Shown: positions 34,261 to 42,196 of the stretch, piece by piece | Position numbering within the stretch: the first letter of the stretch is position 1 | Layout of the letters: every line of letters starts with the position of its first letter | Source of the DNA: Murimonas intestini | GTDB lineage: Bacteria; Bacillota; Clostridia; Lachnospirales; Lachnospiraceae | DNA length: 64,000 nt | Reading direction: 5' to 3' | Assembly (NCBI GenBank): GCA_003148945.1 | Contig: QGGY01000008.1 | Coordinates: 124,001 to 188,000, forward strand | Made by a program: the position numbers and the translations under genes | The notes under the pieces: model-generated | The model's database searches: none | Seen by the model: only the letters and a program-made list of their open reading frames with translations | What the model was told of the DNA's origin: nothing

Positions 34261-35319
34261 ATGGAGATCAGGAAAGAAAATTTTTATGAATATATTACTG
34301 CATATGAGGAAGATGAGCTCTTTTACAGGGACCTCTATATACAGGAGCATACACATCCGGAGACCTTCCCTCAATACATAGCCTCACTTGACAGAAATTA
34401 TATACGCGACCGCAAGCTGTTCGTTCCCGCTCTGGGCAATCCTGAGTGGATCCCATACCTGGATGAGGCAGCCACATTTTTAAATATTCCCGGCAATATC
34501 CTGCTGTCCAAACATTACAGGTATACTCCGGGCTATACTCATGAGCATGAATTTTTTGAAATATTATGTATCTATGAGGGGGAAGTCCGTACATTAATAC
34601 AGGGGATGGAGCATCACCTCAAAGCCGGGGACATCTGCATTATCCCCCCTGATACAAGCCACCGGCTTGAGATCTTTGATGACAGCATTGCCATCAACAT
34701 CATTGTGCGGAGAAGTACGTTTCAATCCACCTTCTTCCAGCTGCTGGCCGCTGACAATGCCCTGTCACAGTTTTTTACCCACGTGCTGTATCGAAAGACG
34801 AAGGGGAACTACCTGATCTTTCATACAGGCTGTGATGACAGAGTGCGTTCTTCACTTGAGGACCTTTATATTGAATACCTCAGCCGCCAGAAATACAGCA
34901 CTGCTTTTTTAAATACCATGCTGATGATGTTTTGGGCGCAGCTTCTGCGCTACCATGAGAATGATATCCAATGTATGCTGACTAAGGAATATGGCAGCGC
35001 ATCTATCACAAGCATCCTGAATTACTTAAGCGCCAACTACCAATCCGTCACTCTTGGCGAGGCTGCCGGACATTTCGGATTTTCCGCGCCCCACTTCAGT
35101 ACCCTGATCAAAGAAGGGACAGGCAGGACCTTTCTGCAGATCATCAGGGACATAAAACTGGGACAGGCCTGCCGCGCCTTAAAGGAGACACGGCTCCCCA
35201 TTTCTTCTGTCTGCGAACTGGCCGGATACAAAAATCCGGAGCATTTCATGAGGACATTTAAAACCGCCTATGGCATGACACCTGGTGAATACAGAAAAGC
35301 GGGCAGGGAACGTCTATAA
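34261..35319 (+). CDS. AraC family transcriptional regulator
   Basis: A 352-residue regulator with an N-terminal helical segment, a cupin sensor domain (GYTHEHEFFEILCIYEGEVRTLIQG, about 90-115) and a C-terminal two-HTH AraC domain (VTLGEAAGHFGFSAPHFSTLIKE and LAGYKNPEHFMRTFKTAYG). AGAGAGGAG lies before the ATG. It sits between the two GH78-type genes and probably activates both in response to a rhamnoside or related sugar. Its last codons form one arm of a shared terminator. Confidence 0.9.
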   Translation: MEIRKENFYEYITAYEEDELFYRDLYIQEHTHPETFPQYIASLDRNYIRDRKLFVPALGNPEWIPYLDEAATFLNIPGNILLSKHYRYTPGYTHEHEFFEILCIYEGEVRTLIQGMEHHLKAGDICIIPPDTSHRLEIFDDSIAINIIVRRSTFQSTFFQLLAADNALSQFFTHVLYRKTKGNYLIFHTGCDDRVRSSLEDLYIEYLSRQKYSTAFLNTMLMMFWAQLLRYHENDIQCMLTKEYGSASITSILNYLSANYQSVTLGEAAGHFGFSAPHFSTLIKEGTGRTFLQIIRDIKLGQACRALKETRLPISSVCELAGYKNPEHFMRTFKTAYGMTPGEYRKAGRERL

Positions 35320-35336
35320 AGCACTCCCTGCCCGCT
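35298..35336. terminator. Bidirectional terminator between AraC and GH78 genes
   Basis: A perfect 12-bp stem, AGCGGGCAGGGA (35298-35309) / TCCCTGCCCGCT (35325-35336), overlaps the end of the AraC coding sequence. T-rich stretches follow on both strands. Confidence 0.85.
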
Positions 35337-35350
35337 TTCTAATTCTTATT

Positions 35351-38155
35351 TTATTCTGCCTGTCTCAGCTTTGCATCTATCTCAGCCTGCTTCTCATAAG
35401 GCATCTGTGTGAACGGCCCATTTGCCAGATCCAAAAGTACAGGAGTTTCCTTCACAAACGGGATCCTTCCGTACACATCAAAGAAATCTTCCTGCAAGAT
35501 CTTCCTGGCGGCCTCATTCTCCATCAGATCCTCCACCGGGCTGTATATGCTGTATATCTTTCTGTAAGGCACTGTAGGTTCATAAGTGAACTCATATTCT
35601 CCCGGAGCAAGTTCGATCTCAACATTCTTACCTGCCTGGACCTTAGCCGCCTCACTGCAGCCTTCTGCCGCTTTTACTTCAACGCTGCCTGCATCTGCAT
35701 CAGGCAGTACAAGCTTAGCCTGTGTATCAAATGGAACAGTCACACAGAACTTTAATTTCTTGTCTTTCAGCTCCCAGCTTACCTTGTATGTCCCGGATGC
35801 CGTATCAAGCGTACACTTGGCCCATCCGATCACATAGTTTGGCTTAGGCGCAATGACCGCCCTCCGAAATCCAGGCTCTCCCTCTGCCGGACAGATACCG
35901 ATCATATCCCTGTACATCCATTCTACGATGGAACCATATGCATAGTGGTTCAGGGAATTCATCTCCGTTCCGCTGATCTTTCCATTGGGAAGAACAGAAT
36001 TCCAGCGCTCCCACACTGTAGTTGCCCCCATGATGACTTCATAGAGCCAGCCCGGGAAACCTTTCTCCATGAGCAGGTGGTATGCCAGGTCATTCATTCC
36101 ATTGTCTGAAAGGGCACGGCACAGATACGGCGTCCCCACAAATCCTGTGCAGAGATGGTAATTGTTTTCTTTCAGCTTATTGAGCAGTCCCTTGCATGTC
36201 CTCTCATACGCCCCTTCAGGAGTCAGGCCCATGAACAGGGACATGACATATGCCGTCATCGTATCCACGGAGAGACGCCCTGTCTTTGTAAAGTATTCCT
36301 CCTGGAAAGCTGCCTTGATCTCTTCGGCCAGAGTCTGGTACTTCACGGCATCTTCCTCATTTCCGAGTACCTTCGCAGCCTTTGCGACTATATCAGTTGA
36401 GTAATAATAGTATGCAGATGATACAAGGAACGGATCCGTAGCTCCATACACTCCGCCCTCGACCCTGCCGTCTAAAGCCAGCCAGTCAGCATAGTGGAAG
36501 CCGCTCTGCCACAGCCTCTTTGAGCCGTACTTGTCATCCTGTTCCTTCATGTAGTCCACCCATGCCTTCATGCTGGCATACTGGCGCCTCAGTATCCCCT
36601 TCTTGCCATAGTGCAGGTATACATTCCACGGGATCACAGTTGCCGCTTCTCCCCAGGCAGTGGAGCCGTCCCCCTCAAAATTTACCAGCGGGACCACATC
36701 CGGCACGCTGCCGTTTAATTTCAGCTGCTCGCTGTACACGTCACGGCCGTACTTTGTATAGAAGGCGTATGTGTCCATGTTGTAGCAGGCTGTCCCTGAG
36801 AAGATCTGGGCATCTCCTGTCCAGCCCATCCTCTCATCCCTCTGGGGGCAGTCTGTAGGAACATCCAGGAAATTTCCCTTCTGCCCCCATTTTGCATTGA
36901 GGAACAGCCTGTTCACGAGAGGATCTCCTGTCTCGATATTACCCAGCTCTGTCATCTCTGAATGGATCACAAGGCCTGTGAAATCATCCTTATTTACTTC
37001 TCCTGTCCATCCGCTTATCTTCACATAGCGGAAACCGTAGAATGTAAAATGCGGCCTGACCTCCTCAGGCTCTCCGCTTGATATATAACTAAATTCTGCC
37101 TCTGCTTTTCTCAGATTGTCATTATAGAAGTTCCCATCCTGAAGGATCTCTCCAAACTGGAACAGCAGCTTTGTGCCCTTTGGCTGGTTATTAGTAAATG
37201 TTATCCAGCCTACCATATTCTGCCCCATATCCAGCACTGTTTCTCCTGCAGGCGTATGTATCAGCTCCACTGGTTTCAGCCGGTTATTTACTACGATGCG
37301 CGGGCTGAGCCTTGGCGTAAGCGGACCTACAAGAGGGCTGATCTCTTCAGTCTCAAATACTTCGCTCACATCCATCATTGCATTGTAATGCTCACCCGGA
37401 TAGATGCCGCTGCTTTCCACTTTATTTCTTCTTGCTTTCCACTGGGTGTCTGTGCCCACTGTCATAGTGGTGCCGTCCTCAAACCAGATCACCAGATCTC
37501 CTATGCAGGCAAGCCTGTCTCCATAGTTCTCCTCTTTTTTGGAAAGACCGAATTTTCCTTTGTACCAGCCGTCACCCAGCATAAATTCTATGCGGTTTGT
37601 ACCTTCTTTCACATCCAGCTCAAATGTCTGGTACTGCATCCACGCATCATAAGAGTGAAGCCCCGGCAGCAGATATTCTTCTCCCTGCTTCTCTCCATTT
37701 AAGTATAATTCATAGATTCCCAGGCCCACACCGTACATACGCGCCTTTTTCACAGGTTTATCTACGGTAAAATCCCTGTACACAGAGGCCTGGATCTGTT
37801 TATCCGCCTTCGGCGATATCCATTTTCCCACCCAGCTGTCATCTTTTGCTGTCTCAAACCAGGCTGTTTCACTTTCCCCTTCTTCCCCGTTATCTCCCCA
37901 AACCTGTACCTTCCAGAAATATCTCGTGGATGGCATCAGCTCAATGGGAAGCTCAAAATCCAGGCGGTCGATATCTTCACGGACGCCGCTGTCATAAACA
38001 ACCTCCGAGAAATCTTCAGCTGCCGAGACAAGTATCCTTGCACTCTTCTGTGTCTTTGCCTCCGTCCCGCTCACTACATAAGAAAGGCTGGGCGATGTTA
38101 AGTCAAACCCCAGCGGAGAGGTGAGACGGTTTACCATAAGCTTTGAAATCTTCAT
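35351..38155 (-). CDS. Glycoside hydrolase family 78 alpha-L-rhamnosidase
   Basis: A full-length 934-residue family 78 enzyme that removes terminal alpha-L-rhamnose from plant glycosides or polysaccharides. N-terminal beta domains (about 1-400) precede the (alpha/alpha)6 barrel. The signature DCPQRDERMGWTGD supplies Asp435, general acid Glu441, Trp445 and Asp448, and GATTVWERW supplies the probable base Glu716. It lacks a signal peptide, so rhamnosides must be taken up first. The C-terminal 50 residues are an added helical tail. GGAGGAG precedes the ATG. The neighbouring AraC gene probably controls it. Confidence 0.95.
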   Translation of the reverse strand: MKISKLMVNRLTSPLGFDLTSPSLSYVVSGTEAKTQKSARILVSAAEDFSEVVYDSGVREDIDRLDFELPIELMPSTRYFWKVQVWGDNGEEGESETAWFETAKDDSWVGKWISPKADKQIQASVYRDFTVDKPVKKARMYGVGLGIYELYLNGEKQGEEYLLPGLHSYDAWMQYQTFELDVKEGTNRIEFMLGDGWYKGKFGLSKKEENYGDRLACIGDLVIWFEDGTTMTVGTDTQWKARRNKVESSGIYPGEHYNAMMDVSEVFETEEISPLVGPLTPRLSPRIVVNNRLKPVELIHTPAGETVLDMGQNMVGWITFTNNQPKGTKLLFQFGEILQDGNFYNDNLRKAEAEFSYISSGEPEEVRPHFTFYGFRYVKISGWTGEVNKDDFTGLVIHSEMTELGNIETGDPLVNRLFLNAKWGQKGNFLDVPTDCPQRDERMGWTGDAQIFSGTACYNMDTYAFYTKYGRDVYSEQLKLNGSVPDVVPLVNFEGDGSTAWGEAATVIPWNVYLHYGKKGILRRQYASMKAWVDYMKEQDDKYGSKRLWQSGFHYADWLALDGRVEGGVYGATDPFLVSSAYYYYSTDIVAKAAKVLGNEEDAVKYQTLAEEIKAAFQEEYFTKTGRLSVDTMTAYVMSLFMGLTPEGAYERTCKGLLNKLKENNYHLCTGFVGTPYLCRALSDNGMNDLAYHLLMEKGFPGWLYEVIMGATTVWERWNSVLPNGKISGTEMNSLNHYAYGSIVEWMYRDMIGICPAEGEPGFRRAVIAPKPNYVIGWAKCTLDTASGTYKVSWELKDKKLKFCVTVPFDTQAKLVLPDADAGSVEVKAAEGCSEAAKVQAGKNVEIELAPGEYEFTYEPTVPYRKIYSIYSPVEDLMENEAARKILQEDFFDVYGRIPFVKETPVLLDLANGPFTQMPYEKQAEIDAKLRQAE

Positions 38156-38236
38156 TCTGCAATTCTCCTCCTGATATAAATTCTATATTCCCGCGGGCAT
38201 TGACCCGGTCGTACATGTATTTTAACCTACTAATGC

Positions 38237-38280
38237 AAAAAAGTACATGGAAAAAACTATTTTTTGGCATGTACTTTTTT
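38237..38280. terminator. Orphan terminator-like hairpin in divergent gap
   Basis: A perfect 13-bp stem, AAAAAAGTACATG (38237-38249) / CATGTACTTTTTT (38268-38280), with an 18-base loop lies between two divergent genes where no transcript is expected to end. It could be an attenuator of one of them or the end of an unseen small RNA. Confidence 0.5.
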
Positions 38281-38343
38281 TCCTTCAAGTTCCATTGATA
38301 GCATAAAATGATTATGTTAATGTAGGGCAATGGAGGAGATTAA

Positions 38344-38547
38344 ATGGACAAAATAAAAGAAAAAAACAATATTAATATAAACGCTGACACAAAAACTGAC
38401 TGTCCCTGTAAAAGGACATCCTGTGAAAGGCATGGCAACTGCCATGCCTGCAGGGCCCACCACCGTTCTATGAAGAAACTGGTGCTCACTGCCTGCGAAC
38501 GCCTGGAAGCGAAAAAGCAGAAACAGAAGCGTCCGCCAATTCTGTAA
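38344..38547 (+). CDS. Small Cys/His-rich protein, 67 aa
   Basis: A 67-residue cytoplasmic protein with a compact metal-binding pattern: Cys20, Cys22, Cys27, His30, Cys33, Cys36, His39, His40 in DCPCKRTSCERHGNCHACRAHH. The tail is strongly basic. Short proteins with this CPCKR-CERHGNC pattern seem to recur in clostridia, but no function is known to me. It probably binds zinc. GGAGGAG five bases before the ATG gives good translation support. The orphan hairpin lies 64 bp upstream. Confidence 0.75.
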   Translation: MDKIKEKNNININADTKTDCPCKRTSCERHGNCHACRAHHRSMKKLVLTACERLEAKKQKQKRPPIL

Positions 38548-38574
38548 AATTCTTTAAAACTTAAAACCGTCTCA

Positions 38575-38603
38575 TTGCATGGCTTATGATTGTGTATTAT
38601 TAT
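38575..38603 (+). promoter_or_regulatory. Promoter of MGMT-like gene
   Basis: TTGCAT (38575-38580), 17 bases, TATTAT (38598-38603), upstream of a GAGGAGG ribosome site. Confidence 0.5.
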
Positions 38604-38626
38604 AAAGGCAGAGGAGGTGTACTGAT

Positions 38627-39115
38627 ATGGCAAATGAGGATAAAAAGGATTTTAACGCCATGCTGCACAGGGATACAGGGATGCCTAAGATCCAGATCGT
38701 AACTGACCAGAAGACCATCAATAAATACGGCGGTGAAAAAATGTACTTTGCCCCGCCCATCACCTATGATGAAATCATGAAGACTGTTCCCGAGGGAAAG
38801 GTCATCACCATCGGGGATATACGTGACTATCTGGCAAAAAAGAATAACGCGGATTTCACAGATCCTATCACGGCCGGGATCTTTGTCTCAATAGCAGCCT
38901 GGGCCAGTTACCAGAGAAAGGATCATGAGACTCCCTACTGGCGGACCTTAAAGGCAAACGGGGAACTGAACCCCAAATATCCGGGCGGCGTCGAAGCCCA
39001 GAAGGAAAAACTGGAGGCCGAAGGACATGTTATACTGAAAAAAGGCAGGACAAACATCAAATACTATGTTAAAGACTATAAGAATATACGTTACTGCCCA
39101 CTCTGTGACCAGTAA
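38627..39115 (+). CDS. MGMT-family (alkyltransferase-like) protein
   Basis: A 162-residue protein whose middle (ITYDEIMKTVPEGKVITIGDIRDYLA ... YWRTLKANGELN ... GGVEAQKEKLEAEGH) matches the DNA-binding fold of O6-alkylguanine-DNA alkyltransferases. The usual PCHRV active-site loop is replaced by TPYWRTL, so no alkyl-acceptor Cys is present and it probably acts, like Atl proteins, in recognising alkylated bases for repair. The end carries a CPLC pair that may bind metal. GAGGAGG precedes the ATG. Its stop codon lies inside a dispersed repeat hairpin. Confidence 0.82.
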   Translation: MANEDKKDFNAMLHRDTGMPKIQIVTDQKTINKYGGEKMYFAPPITYDEIMKTVPEGKVITIGDIRDYLAKKNNADFTDPITAGIFVSIAAWASYQRKDHETPYWRTLKANGELNPKYPGGVEAQKEKLEAEGHVILKKGRTNIKYYVKDYKNIRYCPLCDQ

Positions 39116-39230
39116 CACGCTTCGCGATGCACAGAAACGGCAAAAGCGCCGTTTCGCGCTGCAGCCCTCGGGATTTTCGTGCAAAATTCGCACGAAAACA
39201 CCTCGCGGGACGGTGACGTGTGAAAAGTAA
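39090..39230. repeat. Dispersed GTTACT/TTCAC repeat element, copy C
   Basis: The element starts with the hairpin GTTACTGCCCAC-TCT-GTGACCAGTAAC (39090-39116), overlapping the end of the MGMT-like gene, and ends with GGTGACGTGTGAAAAGTAAC (about 39211-39230). Between them are two more hairpins, GAAACGGC-AAAAGC-GCCGTTTC (39133-39154 region) and TTTTCGTGC/GCACGAAAA (39174-39199 region). The latter matches the repeat at 20.3 kb. Nothing here is coding. Confidence 0.65.
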
Positions 39231-39269
39231 CGAATATACTCTATTGTCTTTAGTTTTTTTATTTTTTGA

Positions 39270-39298
39270 TTGACAAATCTTTTCTGTTAATCTATAAT
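39270..39298 (+). promoter_or_regulatory. Consensus sigma-A promoter of the aldolase operon
   Basis: TTGACA (39270-39275), exactly 17 bases, TATAAT (39293-39298): a perfect consensus promoter. Strong initiation followed by a leader ORF and a terminator is what an attenuator needs. Confidence 0.85.
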
Positions 39299-39328
39299 GC
39301 AGATAACTATTTTACAGGAGTGTTCATT

Positions 39329-39469
39329 ATGACAGCAAATAACAGCTTAAATAAAAATATGTGTGCAACTACATCTGCATATTCCTTTTTTAGCTACTGG
39401 TACTTTTATTTTGTACCAGCTATTTGTGATGCACTGGAACATTTGAGAATAGTCAATAAAACTCAGTAA
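39329..39469 (+). CDS. Aromatic-rich leader peptide, 46 aa
   Basis: A 46-codon ORF with its own AGGAG eight bases before the ATG. Residues 18-28 read YSFFSYWYFYF, nine aromatic residues in eleven, with Phe, Tyr and Trp all present. The codons for residues 23-25 pair with those for 29-31 (CTGGTAC 39397-39403 with GTACCAG 39413-39419). A perfect promoter precedes it and an intrinsic terminator follows 24 bp after its stop, before the aldolase gene. This is the layout of a leader peptide that senses charged aromatic tRNAs. It is longer than classical leaders, so a small functional protein cannot be excluded. Confidence 0.75.
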   Translation: MTANNSLNKNMCATTSAYSFFSYWYFYFVPAICDALEHLRIVNKTQ

Positions 39470-39493
39470 AAGTAGACTGAATATGGTTTGACT

Positions 39494-39528
39494 GACCGAT
39501 GTTTGCATGTGCAGACATCGGTCTTTTT
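39494..39528 (+). terminator. Attenuator terminator before the aldolase gene
   Basis: The stem GACCGATGT (39494-39502) / ACATCGGTC (39515-39523) is followed by TTTTT. It lies between the leader ORF and the aldolase gene. TCAGT at 39463-39467 can pair with ACTGA either at 39476-39480 or at 39491-39495, so only a weak competing fold is visible. Confidence 0.85.
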
Positions 39529-39551
39529 AGTTGAACCGAAAGGAGATTATT

Positions 39552-40517
39552 ATGGAGCAGAAGGAAATGAAGATTTTAGATTGTACACTCAGGGATGGAG
39601 GTCTCGTAAACCGCTTTTATTTCACTGATGAATTTGTGCGCAGCTTATATGAGACAAATATCCGGGCCGGAATCGACTATATGGAATTTGGCTACAAAGC
39701 TTCTGAGAAGCTGTTTAACCCCGGGGAATTCGGCAAGTGGAAATTCTGCCGCGAGGATGATATCAGAAGTATTGTGGGCAGCAATCCTTCCTCTATGAAA
39801 ATCTCAGTCATGGCAGATGTGGGGAGGACAGATTATAAACAAGATATCATTGATAAAAAGGACAGCGTCATAGACATGGTGCGCATTGCCACCTACAGCG
39901 ATACAATCGGTGAGGCCGTCAGGATGACGGAATACTGTTCAGAAAAAGGCTACGAAACAACAGTAAATATCATGGCTGTTTCAAATAATACAGACAGGGA
40001 ATTACTGGATATCCTCAAGATCCTCTCAGCCAGCCCGGCCGATGCCGTATATCTGGTAGACAGCTATGGTTCCTTCTACCCGGAGCAGATACGCAGGCTT
40101 GCTGATATGTATCTGGACGCTGGAAAGGATGCAGGCACCAGGGTGGGCATACATGCCCATAATAACCAGCAGCTTGCATTTGCCAATACAATAGAGTCAA
40201 TGGCACGCGGCGTATCTCTGCTGGATGTGACTGTAAACGGTATGGGGCGCGGGGCCGGAAACTGTTCAACAGAACAGCTGCTGGGATATCTGAAGAGTAC
40301 AGGCGCTGATAACTTGAGAAAATATGATGAACTTCCCATTATTGACTTTATTGAACAGCAGATGCTGCCTCTGAAGCGTTCCGGCGTTGTCTGGGGCTAT
40401 GATATCCCTTATCTGCTCACAGGCCAGGAAAAGAAACACCCTTCGGTGGCGATCGAGTTCATAGATGCCAAGCGCACTGAATACTCCGGCCTTTTCAGGG
40501 AGCTGATGGGAGCTTAG
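39552..40517 (+). CDS. DRE-TIM metallolyase / aldolase-domain protein
   Basis: A 321-residue TIM-barrel protein of the DRE-TIM metallolyase superfamily (HMG-CoA lyase, homocitrate and isopropylmalate synthases, 4-hydroxy-2-oxovalerate aldolase). It has LDCTLRDGG (Arg14-Asp15), the metal ligands HAHNN (His201, His203) and the glycine loop NGMGRGAGNCSTEQLLGYL. It lacks the regulatory domain of LeuA-type synthases, so a lyase or aldolase acting on a 2-oxo acid is likelier. GAAAGGAG precedes the ATG at 39552. The aromatic leader peptide upstream suggests a role tied to aromatic amino acids; the reaction is unknown. Confidence 0.85.
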   Translation: MEQKEMKILDCTLRDGGLVNRFYFTDEFVRSLYETNIRAGIDYMEFGYKASEKLFNPGEFGKWKFCREDDIRSIVGSNPSSMKISVMADVGRTDYKQDIIDKKDSVIDMVRIATYSDTIGEAVRMTEYCSEKGYETTVNIMAVSNNTDRELLDILKILSASPADAVYLVDSYGSFYPEQIRRLADMYLDAGKDAGTRVGIHAHNNQQLAFANTIESMARGVSLLDVTVNGMGRGAGNCSTEQLLGYLKSTGADNLRKYDELPIIDFIEQQMLPLKRSGVVWGYDIPYLLTGQEKKHPSVAIEFIDAKRTEYSGLFRELMGA

Positions 40518-40544
40518 AGCAAAAAATATTTGAACACTTTTTTT

Positions 40545-40608
40545 TCACAAATTTACCTCAATTTTATCACAAAATCTCAACAATTCTATCACAGATCTCT
40601 TTTATACT
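40545..40608 (+). promoter_or_regulatory. htrA promoter with three 22-bp phased repeats
   Basis: TCACA occurs at 40545, 40567 and 40589, each exactly 22 bp apart, in the wider contexts TTTTCACAAAT, TTATCACAAAA and CTATCACAGAT. The last lies ten bases before a -10 TATACT (40603-40608), and there is no good -35. Two-turn phased direct repeats suit an OmpR-type activator such as the CssR regulators known for htrA in bacilli. Confidence 0.5.
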
Positions 40609-40673
40609 GTGAGCATAGAAACAAAGGAAACAACAAACAAAGCCCATGTATAAAAAATAAGGAGATGTTAATT

Positions 40674-42134
40674 ATGTTAGAATATAATGAGAACAATTTT
40701 GAAAACACAGAGCACATGTACCATTACAACATGACAGAAGGAAATACAGAGCCGTCCCAGGGACCAGGAAGGAATAAAAAGCACAGATCTTCCGGAAAGG
40801 CAGCACGGATTGCTAAAAAGATAGGAGCCATCACCCTGAGCGCCGTCCTCTTTGGTGGAGTTTCCTTCGGAACATTTTACGGATTCAGCTATGCAGCTGG
40901 AAATCCTGCCGGAAGCAGTCCGGCAGTTGAAAATACAGCATCAACAGAAAAGAGCAGTCTGCTGAAGAATACTTCAGCCGCCGGAAACGAAAACACCGCA
41001 GCTGTAAAAGGAGGCCTGGATGTCTCTGATATCGCTGAAGAAGTGATGCCTTCTATTGTTTCCATCACAAATAAATCCGTGCAGGAAGTCCAGAACTATT
41101 TCAGTATGTTCGGTTATGGCGGACAGAGCCAGCCACAGCTTCAGGAAACTGAGAGCCGAGGATCCGGTATCATCGTGGGCAAGAATGATTCTGAACTGCT
41201 CATAGTAACTAACTACCATGTTATTCAAAATGCCACTACAATCTCAGCAGGCTTCATCGATAATCAGGTTTATGAAGCAGTTGTAAAAGGCACAGACCCT
41301 GATAATGACCTGGCAGTGATCGCTATACCGCTTGATTCCATCTCGGCTGATACGATGTCAAAAATTGCAGTAGCTGCCATCGGTGATTCTGATTCACTGA
41401 GGGTAGGGGAGCAGGTTGTAGCTATCGGTAATGCATTAGGATACGGCCAGTCTGTCACCACAGGCATTGTCAGTGCAACAAACCGTTCCTTGACAGCCAG
41501 CTCATCAGACGGAACTGTCAATACTTCCGCAGATGCCGCTGACATACCGACTTACATCCAGACTGATGCTGCCATCAATCCCGGCAACAGCGGCGGCGCC
41601 CTTGTAAATATGAAGGGTGAGGTTATCGGCATCAATTCAGCGAAACTGGCCAGCACGGAAATCGAGGGAATGGGCTACGCCATCCCAATGGCAAGAGTCT
41701 CTGATACCATTGAAAACCTCATGAATGAGACAACACGCTCAAAGGTCGCTGATAATGAACAGTCCAGCATAGGGATCAAAGGAGCTTCCGTAACTGAAGC
41801 CATCAATCAGATGTATGGCATTCCCGAGGGCGTCTACGTGTCAGAAGTGACAAGCGGTGGTGCGGCAGAAGCAGCCGGTATCATCAAAGGCGATGTTATC
41901 ATTAAATTTGACGGCAAAAAAATAACCGATATCGATCAGCTTAAAGATCTGCTCCAGTACTATGCTGCCGGTGAAACAGTGGAAGTTACTCTTAAGTCGG
42001 CACAGAACGGAACTTACAATGAAAGAACAGTTTCTCTCACCTTAGGCCATGCAGCTGAAACTTCTGAGTCAGACAACAGACAGCAGACAGAACCAGCCTT
42101 CCCGGATGATATGACACCGACCTACCAGAGATAG
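40674..42134 (+). CDS. htrA: HtrA/DegP-like serine protease
   Basis: A 486-residue membrane-anchored quality-control protease. A basic cytoplasmic N-terminus (1-49) precedes one transmembrane helix (about 50-75); outside lie a Ser/Thr/Asn-rich linker, the trypsin-like domain with His182 (TNYHVI), Asp212 (DPDNDLAVI) and Ser306 (GNSGG), and a C-terminal PDZ domain (about 365-455). It degrades misfolded exported proteins. The ATG at 40674 follows AAGGAGATG. The frame extends upstream through the promoter and is not coding. A terminator follows. Confidence 0.94.
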   Translation: MLEYNENNFENTEHMYHYNMTEGNTEPSQGPGRNKKHRSSGKAARIAKKIGAITLSAVLFGGVSFGTFYGFSYAAGNPAGSSPAVENTASTEKSSLLKNTSAAGNENTAAVKGGLDVSDIAEEVMPSIVSITNKSVQEVQNYFSMFGYGGQSQPQLQETESRGSGIIVGKNDSELLIVTNYHVIQNATTISAGFIDNQVYEAVVKGTDPDNDLAVIAIPLDSISADTMSKIAVAAIGDSDSLRVGEQVVAIGNALGYGQSVTTGIVSATNRSLTASSSDGTVNTSADAADIPTYIQTDAAINPGNSGGALVNMKGEVIGINSAKLASTEIEGMGYAIPMARVSDTIENLMNETTRSKVADNEQSSIGIKGASVTEAINQMYGIPEGVYVSEVTSGGAAEAAGIIKGDVIIKFDGKKITDIDQLKDLLQYYAAGETVEVTLKSAQNGTYNERTVSLTLGHAAETSESDNRQQTEPAFPDDMTPTYQR

Positions 42135-42155
42135 CTTGAACAAAAGTGTACAGCT

Positions 42156-42195
42156 AAAAAGGTATACCGCATCCCCCTTTGCGGTATACCTTTTT
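42156..42195. terminator. Bidirectional terminator between htrA and ptsI
   Basis: A perfect 15-bp stem, AAAAAGGTATACCGC / GCGGTATACCTTTTT, with a 10-base loop lies between the two convergent genes. Confidence 0.92.
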
Positions 42196-42196
42196 A

